From positions 6,710,501 to 6,774,500 of the forward strand of contig NZ_CP034447.1 of assembly GCF_003952485.1 (NCBI RefSeq): 64,000 nucleotides of DNA, read 5' to 3'. Positions 1 to 7,229 of the stretch are shown piece after piece. The translations under genes and the position numbers were made by a program. This DNA is from Mesorhizobium sp. M1E.F.Ca.ET.045.02.1.1 (GTDB lineage Bacteria > Pseudomonadota > Alphaproteobacteria > Rhizobiales > Rhizobiaceae). Position 1 is the stretch's first letter. Every line of letters begins with the position of its first letter. Under the pieces are notes generated by a model. That model made no database searches, was not told the origin of the DNA, and saw only the letters and a list, made by a program, of their open reading frames with translations.

Positions 1-100
1 GATCGACGCGATACTCTCCGGCCGGCTGCGGCGCATCGAAACCCGGCAGCATAAACGCCGCATTGAAGCGAACGATGGTCGGCGTGGTGCGAGTGGTCAC
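1..100 (-). CDS. Partial hypothetical protein, runs off the left edge
   Basis: Reading the minus strand from a GTG at 100 gives 33 codons without a stop to the window edge. The translation begins MTTRTTPTIVRF and contains FMLPGFDAPQPAGEYRVD. This LPG..xPQPAGxYxVx pattern matches, from memory, small rhizobial proteins of unknown function that begin with a Thr-rich stretch and carry this motif near the N-terminus. The codon third positions are G/C rich, as in real genes of this window. No strong Shine-Dalgarno is visible before the GTG (only AGAAAG about 10 bases upstream), so the start is tentative. Function unknown. Confidence 0.55.
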   Translation of the reverse strand, partial: MTTRTTPTIVRFNAAFMLPGFDAPQPAGEYRVD

Positions 101-557
101 TTGCGGCTTTCTGCGGAAGCGCGCATGCGCCTTCCGCTTCAATTCGAAGTCGAACCCGCGAAACAATGTCCGATGCCGCCAGTACATCCGTGGTCAGCGC
201 TAGCATCATTTCAGGGTTCGAACGAAGCGAGACGCCGCGCCGGGAGCGGCGCAATGCATTCACTATCGAAAATTCGGAGGCGGATGGCGAGGATTCACTA
301 TGACGAAAGCCACCTCGACCAAATCAACGAATTTTATATATGCGCCCCAATTGCGCTGCGAACAAGGCGGTGGCGGCGTTTTATTTTTCTTGGTTAAATA
401 AAAAAGCCAAACACAGGGTCAAGAAATCGGCAGGAATTCACCTCATCCAGGGCGATATTTTCTGAGTCTCGCAATTATTCCGACCGATAACTTAGCGGGC
501 GTGGCAAATAATTTCGGTGCTCCTATCTATCGCGAGGCAAGCGGTTTATAGAAGGAT
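101..557. other. Intergenic stretch, no gene supported
   Basis: About 450 bases between a minus-strand partial gene and the first plus-strand candidate. An open frame covers 101-397 on the plus strand, but its translation is Arg-rich, has no recognisable motif and no ribosome site. The part from about 320 to 420 is AT-rich (runs of T and A around 378-405) and may hold promoters. Confidence 0.5.
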
Positions 558-875
558 ATGCACACCCGTTCCGCCACAAGAAAGAAGTTGCCCCTGAAGC
601 TTAGTCGCCCGATAGCCATGCCGACCGTGAAGCTTGGCATCCCGAGCATATCCGGGGTCGTGTCCGTGCGTGAACCGCCTCGGATGTTCGGTATGCTTGC
701 CACGAAGGCGCCGCTCGTTGTCACGGCGGGGCGGGCTAGCGCGAATGGGATTGAGAACGTGGCGACGCGCATGGGGGCGGCGTTCTCTTCATACGGTCAA
801 CTCGCCTTGAAGATATATGTCGCGCTCTGGATCGTCGCTCTGCTGGCCCCGGTTTTCGTCAGCATAAAAGCCTGA
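558..875 (+). CDS. Hypothetical protein with one C-terminal membrane segment
   Basis: A 105-codon frame whose last 25 residues form one hydrophobic segment (KIYVALWIVALLAPVFVSI), consistent with a single-pass, tail-anchored protein. The first 80 residues are basic with no recognised domain. An AAGG lies just before the ATG but the spacing is only two bases, which is short. The opposite strand is also open over 527-772, so the coding strand is uncertain. I prefer the plus strand because the next genes run that way and because the membrane segment is a plausible protein feature. Function unknown. Confidence 0.4.
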   Translation: MHTRSATRKKLPLKLSRPIAMPTVKLGIPSISGVVSVREPPRMFGMLATKAPLVVTAGRASANGIENVATRMGAAFSSYGQLALKIYVALWIVALLAPVFVSIKA

Positions 876-921
876 ACCCGGTCGGCATTCGTCGAGAGGC
901 GAAAACGAGAAAGATGCGAGC

Positions 922-1113
922 ATGGCAAACCGCTACGCGCTGCGGATGGACGAGCCGAATAGCTGGACCGTTTTCGACATCTTCGCCGGCCAACCTGCCA
1001 AGTTCGAGAAGAAGATGATGGTCGGGATCAAGACGCGCCGGGCGGAAAAGATTGTTGGCGAACTGAACATTCAGGACGCCAAGCGGCGGGAAGAGGCCGG
1101 CCGGGAATCCTGA
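922..1113 (+). CDS. Small hypothetical protein (63 aa)
   Basis: The 63-residue product starts MANRYALRMDEPNSWTVFDI and has a normal soluble composition: acidic and aromatic residues first, then a basic helix (ETxRAEKIVGEL-like, ending RREEAGRES). It resembles short rhizobial orphan proteins that start with MSxRYAL..E..TWTVFDI and are annotated only as hypothetical; this is a memory match. An AGAAAGATG stretch lies 10-20 bases upstream. It is the first of several small plus-strand genes in this accessory region. Function unknown. Confidence 0.7.
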   Translation: MANRYALRMDEPNSWTVFDIFAGQPAKFEKKMMVGIKTRRAEKIVGELNIQDAKRREEAGRES

Positions 1114-1217
1114 TTGGCAAGGCCGATATTGCGGTTCAGCGCTCCTGGCCCGGTCATGGAGCAATCGCCGAATGTCGACTGCCTCCTGCAGTCATTTCGC
1201 TTGAAAGGATAATACCC

Positions 1218-1400
1218 ATGAGAACCATGAAAACACCAGATGCCCCGCCCATCATGATCGTGGCCGTCGCCAAATCATCCAAGATTATGTCGGCGCGGCT
1301 GACGATCAGAACGGACGAGGCAGCAAGGCGCAGGATCGCCGACACCGACGGCACTCTAAGGCGGGCACGCGAACTCGCGGAACGTAACCGCCTGATTTGA
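1218..1400 (+). CDS. Small hypothetical basic protein (60 aa)
   Basis: A 60-codon gene preceded by GAAAGGA about eight bases before the ATG, a good ribosome site. The product has a Met/Pro-rich N-terminus, then KSSKIMSARLTIRTDEAARR and a basic helical end (GTLRRARELAERNRLI). The C-terminal half looks like a short amphipathic helix. No domain recognised. It lies 100 bases after the previous small gene and before another small gene on the same strand. Confidence 0.5.
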   Translation: MRTMKTPDAPPIMIVAVAKSSKIMSARLTIRTDEAARRRIADTDGTLRRARELAERNRLI

Positions 1401-1527
1401 ACCAGGCCTTCGTTGGCCAAAAGGTGTCTACCGCAACAACCGCCATCGTGATTAGAGCCGAAAACTGCATTTCCCAGCGAGGCAAGGTTGGGGTTCAGGG
1501 GATCGGCTGACGAGTGGGAAAGTGACA

Positions 1528-1746
1528 ATGGCAACTGTCGAATTGATAACAGTTGAGGAGCGGCCCGGTGGCCAGCTTCTATTTAATGTTCGCGTGACCT
1601 CACCCGCTGGCAAAATTGAACTGCCGATCGCCATCGAGGGCCAAGGATCTGTCGCTTCGAATGAAACGACGGTTCTTCAGTTGGCGCTTGGTTTTGCCAA
1701 AGACCTAGAGGCTTCGGTCCGGCTTCGTCTTGGAGCGGAGCAATAG
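1528..1746 (+). CDS. Small hypothetical protein (72 aa)
   Basis: The product begins MATVELITVEERPGGQLLFN and alternates beta-like stretches (VELITVEE, LLFNVRVTS, IELPIAIEG) before a helix (TTVLQLALGFAKDLEASVRLRL), so it looks like a compact folded alpha/beta protein. I chose the ATG at 1528 because GGGAAAG lies about seven bases upstream; an in-frame GTG two codons earlier is also possible. It is a convincing coding sequence by composition, but I do not recognise a family. Confidence 0.6.
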   Translation: MATVELITVEERPGGQLLFNVRVTSPAGKIELPIAIEGQGSVASNETTVLQLALGFAKDLEASVRLRLGAEQ

Positions 1747-2351
1747 GGGTCTTTAGCAGCGACGAGTCACTGTGCCAATGATCTGGTCCCGACACGATGC
1801 AAGACCTGGCAGGTTGCTCTGGGCTAGAAAGCCGACCGTTCATCCAGCGACCGATTTGCGCCCGGGCGCTTCGTCGGGAACCGGCGTCAAGTGTCGACGG
1901 CGTGGGCTCCGATAGTGGAGGAACCAACATCATTAGCATCATCGGCAAGACGGTGGCCGTCCAGAACGCCGCCTGTCGCTTTTTTGTCGGCAGCAGCGGC
2001 TTCCAAGACTAACGCCGACCGAAGCCTTGGCCCTGCTTTCGGATCCCACGCCCGCCGAGGCGTGGCTTGAAGCAATAGGAACTGCTCCGCCAGGTGGCCA
2101 TCGGGCTGTTGACGTTGGCCCTGTCGCAACCACCTTGGTCAGGACATAGTTGAGTCCTTCAAGGCATCTCGGGTTTGCATTCCTTGCTTTGCCAACCTTT
2201 AGTCCACGTGCCGTGTGCCAGCTGCCTGATGAGGATGAGCGCATCCTCCAAAAGCGCAGCAAGAGCATTGCAGCAAGAGTGTTGAAGAGTTGCGCACTCG
2301 CATTGCAGGTCCAGCTTTTGAACCATTCGGCGCATTCGGGCGTTGGGGGGC
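1747..2351. other. Long gap, no supported gene
   Basis: About 600 bases where both strands are open in several frames but none of the translations shows a motif or good ribosome site. The stretch 2240-2310 contains short imperfect repeats (gcattgca and gcaagag repeated). It may be the residue of decayed genes; nothing definite is seen. Confidence 0.5.
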
Positions 2352-2672
2352 ATGTCAGCCCACGACAACAGCCGTGACAGCTATCTGCGAAGCATTCGCC
2401 GCGCTCGACGTCGCGCCGAGTTACGCTCTGATGAGACACAGCACCTCATCGATGAAAGCCGTCGCCTGATCGAACAATCCCACCAGATTCTAAAGCGGGT
2501 CAAATCAGGCAAGAACCCTCGGTCAGGGCATCTGACAAGAACTGACTCGTGCGAAGGCCCATCCCATGGCCGAGACCAAGCGAGAGCGCGAACTGCAATT
2601 GCAGGCAGCGAAGGAATTTCGGGTGCAGTTCCTTATGAAGGAAACGGGCATTACCGAGGCCCAGGCTCGTGA
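2352..2672 (+). CDS. Hypothetical helical protein; C-terminal part doubtful
   Basis: From the ATG at 2352 (a G-run directly upstream) the product starts MSAHDNSRDSYLRSIRRARR and continues as a charged, probably coiled helix to about residue 55 (DETQHLIDESRRLIEQSHQ). The remaining 50 residues are Gly/Arg/Ser-rich and overlap, in another frame, a small gene starting at 2566 that looks more protein-like. Either the true gene has lost its stop by a frameshift, or the two overlap. The N-terminal half is the credible part. Function unknown. Confidence 0.4.
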   Translation: MSAHDNSRDSYLRSIRRARRRAELRSDETQHLIDESRRLIEQSHQILKRVKSGKNPRSGHLTRTDSCEGPSHGRDQARARTAIAGSEGISGAVPYEGNGHYRGPGS

Positions 2673-2745
2673 ACTTGTCGGTATGATCGGCTTAGATGCG
2701 AGCTCGCTTCTTCGCGAGGCGCGTCTTCTGAGGAAGAAGAAGTAG
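2566..2745 (+). CDS. Small helical hypothetical protein (59 aa)
   Basis: A 59-codon frame starts MAETKRERELQLQAAKEFRV and ends SSLLREARLLRKKK. The middle (ETGITEAQARELVGMIGLD) resembles a short helix-turn-helix-like pattern similar in layout to DUF3606 proteins: charged N-terminus, then an ITxxQxxELxxxxG segment, then a basic C-terminal helix. The composition and predicted helices make this more likely coding than the frame it overlaps. It lies about 120 bases upstream of the ribosomal protein S21 gene on the same strand. No ideal Shine-Dalgarno is visible (GAAGG about 12 bases before). Confidence 0.6.
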   Translation: MAETKRERELQLQAAKEFRVQFLMKETGITEAQARELVGMIGLDASSLLREARLLRKKK

Positions 2746-2868
2746 CATGCACAGGCCCCGGTGGAGGTCGTCTTTCCTGTGAGAAGGACTATGGTGCGCG
2801 TTTCACGGTTCGCCAGGTTGGCAGACCGCAACGCCCGTGCAAAGCGACGGGACAGCAAGGGAGATGCA

Positions 2869-3171
2869 ATGCAGGTACTCGTACGCGACAACAATATCGA
2901 ACAGGCCCTTCGGGTCTTGAAGAGGAAAATGCAGCGTGAAGGCATCTTTCGTGAGATGAAGGCTCGCCGGGCCTATGAGAAGCCCTCCGAGAGAAAGACT
3001 AGGCAACGAGCCGAAGCCATCAGACGAGCACATAAGCTGGCCAGGAAGCGCGCACAGAGAGAAGGCCTGCTGCCTCAGCCAAAAGGAAAAGGTCCGCTAC
3101 CGCGCCGGCCCGCGCCGGGGGCGCAACGAACTGTCGAAAGTGGAGGCAGCTTTAGGCCGTCGTCCGCGTGA
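2869..3171 (+). CDS. rpsU: 30S ribosomal protein S21 (bS21), long C-terminal tail
   Basis: The product begins [20 protein letters not shown] and carries the bS21 signature: [17 protein letters not shown] followed by a long basic helix ([19 protein letters not shown]). bS21 sits on the small-subunit platform near the 3' end of 16S rRNA and helps mRNA base pairing. I start at 2869 because AAGGGAG lies six bases upstream; the upstream extension of the frame lacks family similarity. The protein is 100 residues, longer than the usual 70-80. The extra tail (Pro/Gly/Arg-rich) overlaps a convergent gene by 75 bases and may be a recent read-through. Rhizobia commonly carry more than one rpsU; this one sits among accessory genes close to a cold-shock gene, so it is probably the specialised paralogue. 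Confidence 0.9.
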   Translation: MQVLVRDNNIEQALRVLKRKMQREGIFREMKARRAYEKPSERKTRQRAEAIRRAHKLARKRAQREGLLPQPKGKGPLPRRPAPGAQRTVESGGSFRPSSA

Positions 3172-3438
3172 GCGGCGGGATGCCACCGGTTCTCCGCACT
3201 TGTTTGCCGACTGCGGAGGGCGCTTCTCTCGCCCCGCTGTATCAGCGTCATGGATCGCGGGGGGGCGTGTCCGGCCGGGCATTCGGAAATTCCTGCTCTC
3301 GATGTCGATCACCTGCCCGCAACCGGGACATTCGAGCTGTACGTGCCTGCGAATCCAGCCGATGCTTTTCCTGATCTCATAGTCGCAGGCAGGACAGATG
3401 ATCCCGATCTCGTCGTCTTCGTAGTCGCTGGCCGGCAT
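3097..3438 (-). CDS. Zinc-ribbon small protein
   Basis: The first 50 residues hold two CxxC knuckles: [10 protein letters not shown] and [12 protein letters not shown], separated by a basic helix ([12 protein letters not shown]). This is a four-cysteine zinc-ribbon layout, typical of small nucleic-acid-binding or structural zinc proteins. After about residue 55 the sequence becomes Arg/Pro/Ser-rich and has no fold signature, and its last 25 codons overlap the rpsU tail in convergent orientation. The real protein may therefore once have been about 55-60 residues. Partner and function unknown. Confidence 0.65.
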   Translation of the reverse strand: MPASDYEDDEIGIICPACDYEIRKSIGWIRRHVQLECPGCGQVIDIESRNFRMPGRTRPPAIHDADTAGREKRPPQSANKCGEPVASRRSRGRRPKAASTFDSSLRPRRGPAR

Positions 3439-3470
3439 ATAAGTCTGGCTCCGGTCGGCGGGCTTTTTTG

Positions 3471-3782
3471 TCAGTTCAGCCTGGGCCGTTCCTCGTTGAC
3501 GTAGCGAGAAAGGAAGCTCGCGATGTTCATGCAGAGTTGGACATCCGGCTTGACCTGCAAAGGGGGTGCGGCCGGGTCGTTCACAGTGCCGAGTATTGGC
3601 ACCAGAAAGAAGTCGTCATAGCGCTGTCCGTCGGTGGTGACGACAAACGTAAAGCCAGCGAACTCGGCGTTCAGGCCGGCCTCGATCCTCATCAGCATCA
3701 CTAGGTTGTCGAACTTGGCACCATGCGGCGGTACTACCAGAAAATGCCGACAAGGCCCCGGCTTGGATGCTGCTGGTTTCAT
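3471..3782 (-). CDS. Hypothetical protein (103 aa)
   Basis: The translation looks like a folded soluble protein: strand-like stretches (HFLVVPPHG, FAGFTFVVTTDG, DDFFLVPIL) and a C-terminal helix (VQLCMNIASFLSRYV). No family recognised. It ends 32 bases before the start of the zinc-ribbon gene on the same strand, so the two may be co-transcribed, this gene first. The start ATG at 3782 follows a weak GGGG stretch. Confidence 0.55.
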   Translation of the reverse strand: MKPAASKPGPCRHFLVVPPHGAKFDNLVMLMRIEAGLNAEFAGFTFVVTTDGQRYDDFFLVPILGTVNDPAAPPLQVKPDVQLCMNIASFLSRYVNEERPRLN

Positions 3783-3917
3783 GTGTAGCGGCCCCCCTTA
3801 AAACGGGCACGCTAGGTCTGCCACGCTCACAAGGCAAATCACGTCTTGCCCCGGATTGAGCCACAGTGAATTCCCAGTCACTATCCACAGTCCTCATTTG
3901 CCGTATATGTTCGCCCG

Positions 3918-4100
3918 ATGGTGGCAGAGCGTTACGATATCGAAAGCGACCCGGACGGCACCTTTTCGGTGATCGACGTTATGACCGGGCTTCCCTACGA
4001 GATCTGCGGCCTCCTGCTCGAAAGCATGCCTTTCTGGCTGGCGCTCGACTTGGCCGATTTCCTGAATGACATGGACCGTCAGAGGAAACGCCCCCACTAA
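3918..4100 (+). CDS. Small acidic hypothetical protein (60 aa)
   Basis: The product begins MVAERYDIESDPDGTFSVID and continues with a hydrophobic amphipathic helix (PFWLALDLADFLNDMDRQRK). The pattern YDIxxxxDGTFxVIDxxTGxPx is that of many small rhizobial orphan proteins, seen here from memory. It is soluble, with one predicted sheet and one helix. It stands alone between two minus-strand genes. No function can be given. Confidence 0.65.
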   Translation: MVAERYDIESDPDGTFSVIDVMTGLPYEICGLLLESMPFWLALDLADFLNDMDRQRKRPH

Positions 4101-4141
4101 CGCCGACTCGGCTTCCATAGGTGGGAGCGCTAAAGCGCCGA

Positions 4142-4339
4142 TTAGCGCTTCTTCGGCGGGGTCTTCGGCTCGGCTGTTTCTTTAGCAAGCCGCGCACGTC
4201 GCAAACGTTCGGTTTTCGCCTCCCTCGCTGCGGCCTCCTTCTCAATGATCACCTTGGCTGCCCTGGTTGTGGCGTCCTGCTTCACCTCGCCGGGAGAAGC
4301 TTTGGGCTTAAAAACGCCATTCGGAATCGAGGGGGGCAT
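4142..4339 (-). CDS. Small Lys/Ala-rich hypothetical protein (65 aa)
   Basis: The 65-residue product is strongly charged: a Pro-rich start (MPPSIPNGVFKPKASPGEVK) followed by one long basic helix (AAREAKTERLRRARLAKETA) and a PPKKR end. AAGGAG lies seven bases before the ATG, a good ribosome site. It follows the cold-shock gene on the same strand but the strong terminator between them suggests separate transcripts. The composition suggests nucleic-acid or membrane-surface binding, but that is a guess. Confidence 0.65.
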   Translation of the reverse strand: MPPSIPNGVFKPKASPGEVKQDATTRAAKVIIEKEAAAREAKTERLRRARLAKETAEPKTPPKKR

Positions 4340-4356
4340 AATAACTCCTTACAACG

Positions 4357-4382
4357 AAAAAGGCCGGGACATGCCCGACCTT
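4357..4382 (-). terminator. Rho-independent terminator after the cold-shock gene
   Basis: On the minus strand AAGGTCGGG, a five-base loop and CCCGGCCTT form a nine-pair stem (one G-T pair) directly followed by a run of T. It lies 65 bases after the stop of the cold-shock gene and 18 bases before the next minus-strand gene, so it should end the cold-shock transcript. Confidence 0.85.
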
Positions 4383-4446
4383 CCACTGTTCGCCTCAATG
4401 GCCGCTGCCAATACATCCGTGGTCAATGGCCATGGGACGCACAGCG

Positions 4447-4656
4447 TCAAGCTGCCTGGATGTTCTCCGCAGAACTCTTGCCTTTGCGTGCATCTTTGAC
4501 GATGTCGAAGCTCACCTTCTGGCCCTCGACGAGGGACCGCATTCCGGCGCGCTCCACAGCAGAAATATGGACAAACACGTCCGGCTGCCCATTGCCCACT
4601 TCGATGAAGCCGAAGCCTTTGGTGGCGTTGAAGAACTTCACTGTCCCAGTAGCCAT
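4447..4656 (-). CDS. Cold-shock domain protein (CspA family)
   Basis: The 69-residue product is a single cold-shock domain, the usual length. It shows the RNP1 motif KGFGFI around residues 13-18 and the RNP2 motif VFVHIS around 31-36, which bind single-stranded RNA/DNA, and the ending [15 protein letters not shown], typical of alphaproteobacterial members. I start at ATG 4656, preceded by AAAGGAAA; the frame upstream is not family-like. A hairpin lies in the leader (4689-4710) and a clear terminator follows, so it is a single-gene transcript. It is an RNA chaperone acting in the cytoplasm. Confidence 0.92.
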   Translation of the reverse strand: MATGTVKFFNATKGFGFIEVGNGQPDVFVHISAVERAGMRSLVEGQKVSFDIVKDARKGKSSAENIQAA

Positions 4657-4688
4657 ACGATTTCCTTTCAAATCGATGCAAATCATCG

Positions 4689-4710
4689 CGTTTGGCCGCC
4701 TGACCAAACG
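4689..4710 (-). promoter_or_regulatory. Inverted repeat in the leader of the cold-shock gene
   Basis: CGTTTGG and CCAAACG are perfect seven-base arms with an eight-base loop, 33 bases before the cold-shock start codon. Leaders of csp mRNAs are often structured; this is a candidate element of that kind or a protein-binding site. Confidence 0.4.
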
Positions 4711-4856
4711 TCCCAGTTTTTCGAAATTGAGAGAAAATCGTCAGGGCGCCAATGCGCGAAAACAACGTTCGTTCAACAAGATCGACGCTCGAAACATAGC
4801 GCCTTTTTTTCCTGCGGCAAGGTCGTCGGCGCGCTGGTGCTGCGCTGAAAGAAAGA

Positions 4857-4897
4857 CTCGCCGGGCGAGGAACCCCAAGCACCTCAAGCCCGGCGAG
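4857..4897. repeat. Perfect 10-bp inverted repeat
   Basis: CTCGCCGGGC (4857-4866) and GCCCGGCGAG (4888-4897) are perfect arms around a 21-base loop. There is no T-run on either side, so a simple terminator is unlikely. Confidence 0.6.
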
Positions 4898-5118
4898 AGC
4901 TTATTTCCTGATCCCCCGATCAGGACCCGGTGGGAGGATTAGCACCGGCAATCTCTTCAGTTGCAAGGCGGGTGCCAGCATTTTGGTGCCGAAACGGGAC
5001 ATTGGCAAACCCAGGCCAGTACAAGACCAGGCCAGCGCGCGCTGGTTATCCAAAACAGCGCATCTTGCCCTACGGCGCGGCGGCCGGCGCTTCTAAGTTC
5101 GGCCTCGGCGCTAGATGA

Positions 5119-5163
5119 GCCCGGCTTGCTTTTGGGGTTATGATTGAGGTTCGCAAGCCGGGC
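5119..5163. repeat. Perfect 11-bp inverted repeat
   Basis: GCCCGGCTTGC (5119-5129) and GCAAGCCGGGC (5153-5163) are perfect arms around a 23-base loop that contains a GGGG and is TG-rich. It shares the GCCCGG core with the repeat 220 bases to the left. Confidence 0.6.
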
Positions 5164-5401
5164 TATGCGCCGACTGATGGGCGGGGGCTTGGGGTTTATC
5201 AGCCGGCGCGATCGGGAGACTGTCTGATTTGCCAGCAGGCCCGCAAATCGACCGAGGTTCAGACTTCCAAGCGCATTGGTCCGAATAAACGAAGCATATA
5301 GCCCCTTATTCCATTGAGACGGCGGCCTGCCCTTGGCAAATGCCAGGCGATCAGGAATATAATCCTCCCTGGTGCGGCGACCTCATTTTCGGAGATCGCC
5401 A

Positions 5402-5677
5402 ATGACAATGAAATTCCCCTTCGTAGAAAACACGCTTGGCAAGAAGCTGGAGGCTGGCACAGGTCTCTCGGTCGACTGCTTGACCTGCAAGCGAAAAGCT
5501 CATTTAGACGTCGCCGAGCTGGTGAAGCGGCTCGGGCCGGACCATGGGTGCTTGCACTGGGATCTGATCGAAATCATCTACTGTCACGAGTGCCGAAACG
5601 CCGGCCGCGACGATCGAAACCTACAATTCACGAATCATGCGGTGACGCCAGACAAGCGGAGGAGACCCGATGCGTGA
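5402..5677 (+). CDS. Small protein with two CxxC motifs
   Basis: The product (91 residues from ATG 5402, preceded by CGGAG) has VDCLTCKRKAHLDV near residue 25 and IIYCHECRNAGRDDRN near residue 60. The two CxxC pairs and the helix between them (VAELVKRLGPDHGC) suggest a zinc-binding fold. Similar short proteins with a CxxC, a helix and a second CxxC-R are common in Rhizobiales as uncharacterised genes. Its end overlaps the next gene by eight bases, so the two form an operon. Confidence 0.7.
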   Translation: MTMKFPFVENTLGKKLEAGTGLSVDCLTCKRKAHLDVAELVKRLGPDHGCLHWDLIEIIYCHECRNAGRDDRNLQFTNHAVTPDKRRRPDA

Positions 5678-5969
5678 CGATGAGCTTACCGAACGACCTA
5701 GCCGCGGCTGGACGCCATGGAAGGAAGGCAACGGCGAGGCCGACATCGACAAGGTCTGGTGGGCGGCCAGGTGCCCGCATTTTCCCAAGCTCAACGTGTC
5801 AGTGTGGTTTGACGGGTCCGACATGGTCGGGCTAGCGCACTGGGGCTACAGGCGCGAGAAATGGTGCATGCGGCTGACGCCGAAGGACTGGCAACCATTG
5901 CCCGACGTCTACCGGCTCGAGCGGGAGCGTGGCAGCAGGAAGCGCTCAATCGCTGGAGGGCAGAAGTGA
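5670..5969 (+). CDS. Hypothetical Trp-rich protein (99 aa)
   Basis: The start overlaps the end of the upstream CxxC protein by eight bases, so translation is probably coupled. The sequence is rich in Trp and aromatic residues (GWTPWKEGNG, KVWWAARCPHFPKL, LAHWGYRREKWCMRL). The composition is that of a folded protein of mixed strands; no family is recognised. The two genes together are a small unknown operon. Confidence 0.65.
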   Translation: MRDDELTERPSRGWTPWKEGNGEADIDKVWWAARCPHFPKLNVSVWFDGSDMVGLAHWGYRREKWCMRLTPKDWQPLPDVYRLERERGSRKRSIAGGQK

Positions 5970-6279
5970 GCGCGCCGCACTTTGATCCGTTTGATAGAAA
6001 GCGGTGATCTGAAGCCGAGCCGAGTTTTGTCATAACTTGGGGCCGCTTGGATTTGCGGACGATCAGAAAGTCAAAACGAAGGAGCCAATACAGGATATGT
6101 CCGCTTTCCGGAGCTGTTCAAACTTGCTTGAGCGTCCGAAATTGGGCGCCAAGCTGCCTGTGGCCTCTGCAATAGCGATGACCGCTTTTGGTGAATGGGC
6201 GGGATCGTAGGAAAGACTGCCATGAGGCGCAAACCACCCGTTTTCAAATCGATCTCGCTGTCGCACACGCCCGATAAGT
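5970..6279. other. Gap without a supported gene
   Basis: Some 310 bases between convergent genes. Frames on both strands are open but without motifs. The right end carries the stem-loop listed next. Confidence 0.45.
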
Positions 6280-6299
6280 GGCGGGGCCGAAGCCCCGCC
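6280..6299 (-). terminator. UUCG-loop hairpin after a small minus-strand gene
   Basis: GGCGGGGC and GCCCCGCC form a perfect eight-pair GC stem. Read on the minus strand the loop is TTCG, the very stable UUCG tetraloop, nine bases after the stop at 6309. There is no T-run, so it may act as an RNA-stabilising 3' hairpin or weak terminator. Confidence 0.6.
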
Positions 6300-6308
6300 C
6301 TCGGCGGC

Positions 6309-6587
6309 TCATCCGAGAGCCGCCATCTGCAGCTCGGCCGCCTTCCGGTCGACCGTCTTGCCAGGATTCTCGATCGCGCGCTCGAAGGGCTTCCAGGCCT
6401 CGCCGACGACCTGCTCGTATGCGGTGACGGCACCCTCCGCGGCCATGCGCAAGGCGTGGGACTGGAGCGCCATGTCGGCGGCGAACTCTCGCTTGCGCTG
6501 GGCGGCGCTGTCGAAGCCGACGGGTCCATCGACATCTTCATCTGCCAATCCAACGACCACATGCTGACGTGTCACCGCCACAACCAC
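6309..6587 (-). CDS. Hypothetical helical protein (92 aa)
   Basis: From about residue 25 the product is a continuous helix-rich sequence (SAAQRKREFAADMALQSHAL, then AVTAYEQVVGEAWKPFERAI). The layout recalls short phasin-like or other helical accessory proteins, but similarity is too weak to assign. The stable UUCG hairpin directly after its stop supports a transcribed gene on this strand. The first 20 residues (MVVAVTRQHVVVGLADEDVD) may be upstream of the true start. Confidence 0.45.
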   Translation of the reverse strand: MVVAVTRQHVVVGLADEDVDGPVGFDSAAQRKREFAADMALQSHALRMAAEGAVTAYEQVVGEAWKPFERAIENPGKTVDRKAAELQMAALG

Positions 6588-6623
6588 GATTGCCGCAATG
6601 GTCGCCTTGCGTGATCGCCGCCG

Positions 6624-6860
6624 CTAGCCACGTCGAGCGTATCCGGCGTCCCACCGAATAGCGGCACCGCAAGACTCGCTCGCGCATGTCAGCCGTTTTT
6701 GCCGTGCCGATCGAGGTTTCTGGCGATCGCCTGATCCTGGCGCACCAGCTTCCTTGTGAAGGACGCCGAGATCAAATGCGGTGAGCGCGACAACGAGGCC
6801 GAGAAAGGCCAGCCAGAACCAGGCAGGCGTGCCAAGCCAGTCGACGAAGAAAAAATCCAT
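6624..6860 (-). pseudogene. TerC-family membrane protein, 5' stub
   Basis: From ATG 6860 (GGAGCGATACC just before it) the product starts MDFFFVDWLGTPAWFWLAFL and continues GLVVALTAFDLGVLHKE. This is the first transmembrane helix and the AxDLGVxHK motif of TerC/Alx-type integral membrane proteins, linked to metal (manganese) export. After about residue 38 the sequence switches to Arg/Ser-rich text with no membrane helices and stops at 78 residues, whereas family members have about 300 residues and several helices. The gene was truncated by deletion or insertion at about 6745. Confidence 0.7.
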
Positions 6861-7229
6861 GGTATCGCTCCTCTTGATCACTGATGATCGGAGCGATCGT
6901 ACGTGCCTGTTGCGTCGAGTGCCGGACTGTCAAGGCATCGGATCGTTCCGATGCGGTCCGACATCACGGAGCTTCACCAGCGTCCGCCAGAGGGCCCGGT
7001 CCGCAACCTGCCAATTAGTCATGGGTGCGGGTCGGATCAACGGCAATCACGGATTTTTCCAGTGAATGTATGCGGCGCGTCGGCGCAAAGTTTTCGCCAC
7101 CGGCTGTCGATGGCATTGCCCATCAAGCAAGAAATTCCTGGCAAACGCGCTTGACTCCGATTGTGACCAGCCGGAGCCTCCCTTTCAAACGCTGAGAATA
7201 GGTTAGATTGCACGGCGAGGGCTTAATAG
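6861..7229. other. Gap between divergent genes; promoter region
   Basis: About 370 bases between the TerC stub (minus) and the patatin-like gene (plus). Small frames here have no protein features. It probably contains the promoters of both; no clear operator is seen. Confidence 0.45.

Larger units (their letters stand above)
4711..5401. other. Long non-coding-looking stretch with two inverted repeats
   Basis: About 690 bases with open frames on the plus strand (4930-5143) that show no protein features. It contains the inverted repeats listed separately at 4857-4897 and 5119-5163 and may also carry the cold-shock promoter at its left end. Nothing else is recognised. Confidence 0.5.

Noticed and set aside
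180..4425. A 14-base repeat (tacatccgtggtca) at about 182 and 4411
   Set aside because: Both copies lie in gene-poor DNA, surrounding similarity is weak, and no third copy was seen; chance or a very old duplication cannot be told apart.
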